DNA of 64,000 bases from Aliivibrio salmonicida LFI1238 (GTDB lineage: Bacteria; Pseudomonadota; Gammaproteobacteria; Enterobacterales; Vibrionaceae). The notes beneath the pieces are model-generated. The model was not told the DNA's origin, ran no database searches, and was given only the letters and a program-made list of their open reading frames with translations. Of this stretch, positions 62,442 to 64,000 are shown piece after piece. Position 1 is the first letter of the stretch. Every line of letters begins with the position of its first letter. Location of the stretch: NCBI RefSeq assembly GCF_000196495.1, contig NC_011312.1:1-64000 (forward strand), written 5' to 3'. The translations under genes and the position numbers were made by a program.

Positions 62442-63239
62442 ATGGGTAAAATCATCGCAATCGGTAATGAAAAGGGTGGAGTCGGTAAAACGACTTCTGT
62501 TGTTAATTTGGCTTACTACTTTTCTCATATGCGCAATAAAAAAGTGTTGGTTGTAGATATGGACCCGCAATGTAATTTGACGGATAAGTATTTTGACCAA
62601 AATGATGAGAGCAAAGCTAAACCTGCCTCTATCACTCGTAAAGTAGGTGAGGCGAATGTCATTTCTTTCTTTGATGAAGAGTTCTATGGTAAGCCTGTTG
62701 AACTCAACCCTAATCTTCATATCTTTGGTGCCACTTTCAATATCAGTAGCCTTAACAACTGCACAAATGACGAAATTGGTTTCTTTGCCGACAACCTGAA
62801 TACATTGGCTGAACAATACGACTACGTATTTATTGACACTGCCCCTTCTGTTGGAAACTTGCAATACTCGGCTCTTATCGCATGTGATGGTCTGTGGATA
62901 CCAACGACAGCAGAAGAAGACAGCTTTCAAGGTGTGTCGAAGATCCTCAAATCTGTAGCGCGTATTAAAAGCACTTATGGTTTAGATGTATCTGTATTAG
63001 GCATGTACTTAAACATGGTGAAAAAGATTCCTACTCAATTACAAGATCACTTCGCCACCAAGTTGTCTGAGGATTATGGCGACCTCGTATTCAATACTCA
63101 GGTTATCCATACAACTAGAGTTTCAGAAGCATCAGCGTTTAAGAAAAGCATCCTTGAGTATGATGCGAAAAAAGCTAAATACATCAATATCGATGCTTTA
63201 ATGCAAGAGTTTGAATTGAAATCGGAGGCGTTGTCATGA
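62442..63239 (+). CDS. parA: ParA-family partition ATPase (plasmid type)
   Basis: 265 residues with the deviant Walker A KGGVGKTTSVVNLAYYF (about 11-27), Walker A' VVDMDPQCNL and Walker B YVFIDTAPSVG. No N-terminal helix-turn-helix, so type Ib-like or Soj-like rather than P1-like. AAAGGAG precedes the ATG. ParA moves ParB-bound DNA over the nucleoid to segregate plasmids. Overlaps parB by 4 bp. Confidence 0.9.
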   Translation: MGKIIAIGNEKGGVGKTTSVVNLAYYFSHMRNKKVLVVDMDPQCNLTDKYFDQNDESKAKPASITRKVGEANVISFFDEEFYGKPVELNPNLHIFGATFNISSLNNCTNDEIGFFADNLNTLAEQYDYVFIDTAPSVGNLQYSALIACDGLWIPTTAEEDSFQGVSKILKSVARIKSTYGLDVSVLGMYLNMVKKIPTQLQDHFATKLSEDYGDLVFNTQVIHTTRVSEASAFKKSILEYDAKKAKYINIDALMQEFELKSEALS

Positions 63240-64000
63240 GTAAGAAAAAAGACTTTAAATCTCTAATGAACAACAAATCTAAATCACTACTCGATGAAGA
63301 AATCAACGAGGTAAAGCCAGGTGAAAGCGTTGTTCTCATTCCTAAAGAGGATATCTATTCGTCTGAACAAATACGTAAATTCTTTGATGAAGAGTACATT
63401 TTAGAGTTATCTAAAAATATGGACGATATTGGTCAGATTCAACCAATTGTTGTGACTCATAACGACATTCGAGGTTACAAAATACAAGTGGGTGAGTGTC
63501 GTTGGAGAGCGGCAAATCTGAGTGACAAAATCACTCATGTAGAATGTTTGGTGCGTGATGCGGGAACAGTGTTAGCGCAACTATCAGAAAACCTTCATCG
63601 AAACGATCTTACTCCTTTTGAAACAGGTCGTGCTTTAGAGTTACTAATGGAAGAGCAAGGGATCGTTGAAAACAAAGATCTAGCCAATGTTGTGAGTTTA
63701 TCTGAACCTCGTATTAGCGCTTTTCGAAAGGCAGCTCAATGCCCTCCTTACATTGAACTTGCCTATCACAATGGTATTATCCGTGATGTTGATACGGTCA
63801 ACTCTCTACGTATTGCGGGAGAACTAAGCGAAGTCGAAACAAAGAAACTTCTTGAATCCCCTGTTTCACGTAAAGAAGCTAAAGATCTTGTGAAAAGCTT
63901 AAAGGCTTCTCAGAAAGAGCTTAAATCAGCTCAAGTTGATGAAGAACAGTCTTCCCTTGAACATCAAGAAGTAGCTAATGAAAACCCTTCAAATAAAGCA
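63236..64000 (+). CDS. parB: ParB-family partition protein, cut by the window end
   Basis: At least 255 residues from ATG at 63236 (ATGA overlap with parA; GGAGG-like purines upstream). The ParB/Srx-type N-terminal domain shows SSEQIRKFFDEEYILELSKN, GQIQPIVVT, the GECRWRAA motif and LSENLHRNDLTPFETGRALE; a KorB-like helix-turn-helix follows (NKDLANVVSLSEPRISAFRK). The C-terminus lies outside. Plasmid-type partner of ParA. Confidence 0.9.
   Translation, partial: MSKKKDFKSLMNNKSKSLLDEEINEVKPGESVVLIPKEDIYSSEQIRKFFDEEYILELSKNMDDIGQIQPIVVTHNDIRGYKIQVGECRWRAANLSDKITHVECLVRDAGTVLAQLSENLHRNDLTPFETGRALELLMEEQGIVENKDLANVVSLSEPRISAFRKAAQCPPYIELAYHNGIIRDVDTVNSLRIAGELSEVETKKLLESPVSRKEAKDLVKSLKASQKELKSAQVDEEQSSLEHQEVANENPSNKA

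Noticed and set aside
62397..62930. 177-codon minus-strand frame over parA
   Set aside because: Antisense shadow of parA; parA has clear motifs and a ribosome-binding site.
1..64000. CRISPR arrays, rRNA or complete tRNA genes
   Set aside because: No regularly spaced direct repeats with unique spacers, no rRNA-like segments, and no full cloverleaf sequence was recognised.

Overview
The window starts inside a chromosomal replication origin of a Vibrionaceae bacterium and carries the classic block mioC-mnmE-yidC-yidD-rnpA-rpmH, an amino-acid ABC transporter, then dnaA-dnaN-recF-gyrB. The protein sequences, the comM/dsbA/srkA/ccoG and ilvGMDA neighbourhoods, and the very heavy insertion-sequence load with decayed genes suggest an Aliivibrio, most like an IS-rich, gene-decaying lineage such as A. 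salmonicida. The species is an inference; no search was run.

Layout. 1-13.7 kb: conserved origin-proximal core, intact. 13.7-17.0 kb: an IS66-type element broken by an IS91-type element. 17.1-19.3 kb: groEL and groES with a heat-shock promoter. 19.5-25.2 kb: two IS91 copies in the same orientation flanking about 2.8 kb of plasmid-like DNA (a hok/mok/sok toxin-antitoxin locus, an ArdC-type antirestriction gene, a small regulator-like gene and truncated plasmid genes). 25.2-42.3 kb: an accessory region of mostly single-gene units (MBL-fold hydrolase, CYTH protein, DUF2007, DUF2971, NYN nuclease, two Rpn-family nucleases, a lysozyme effector with a likely immunity gene, and a truncated delta carbonic anhydrase hit by IS982). 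Related intergenic repeats with terminators and palindromes separate these genes. 42.7-61.2 kb: conserved core genes (ilv operon, comM, dsbA, srkA, ccoG, yihD, spo0M-like, trhA, csp) rearranged between IS91 copies. 61.2-64 kb: a lipoprotein gene and a plasmid-type parAB operon that runs off the window.

Seven near-identical IS91-family copies (1436 or 1439 bp) are the main force here. Their ends can be placed to the base: one end begins GAACAATAGG and the other ends CCTTACCTT, often followed by CAAG or GAAC. The acetolactate synthase gene ilvG was hit by one such insertion, and its two halves now lie 14 kb apart, each beside a different IS91 copy. Joining the halves restores the reading frame exactly. 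ilvD in the same operon carries an in-frame internal deletion of about 125 codons. The ilv leader peptide and attenuator survive next to the severed ilvG start. This branched-chain amino acid pathway is therefore probably dead in this strain.

Most promising for new biology: the muramidase effector/immunity pair at 33.2-35.8 kb, the intergenic repeat family of the accessory region, the structured RNA candidate at 29.5 kb, and the chromosomal plasmid fragments with hok/mok/sok and parAB.
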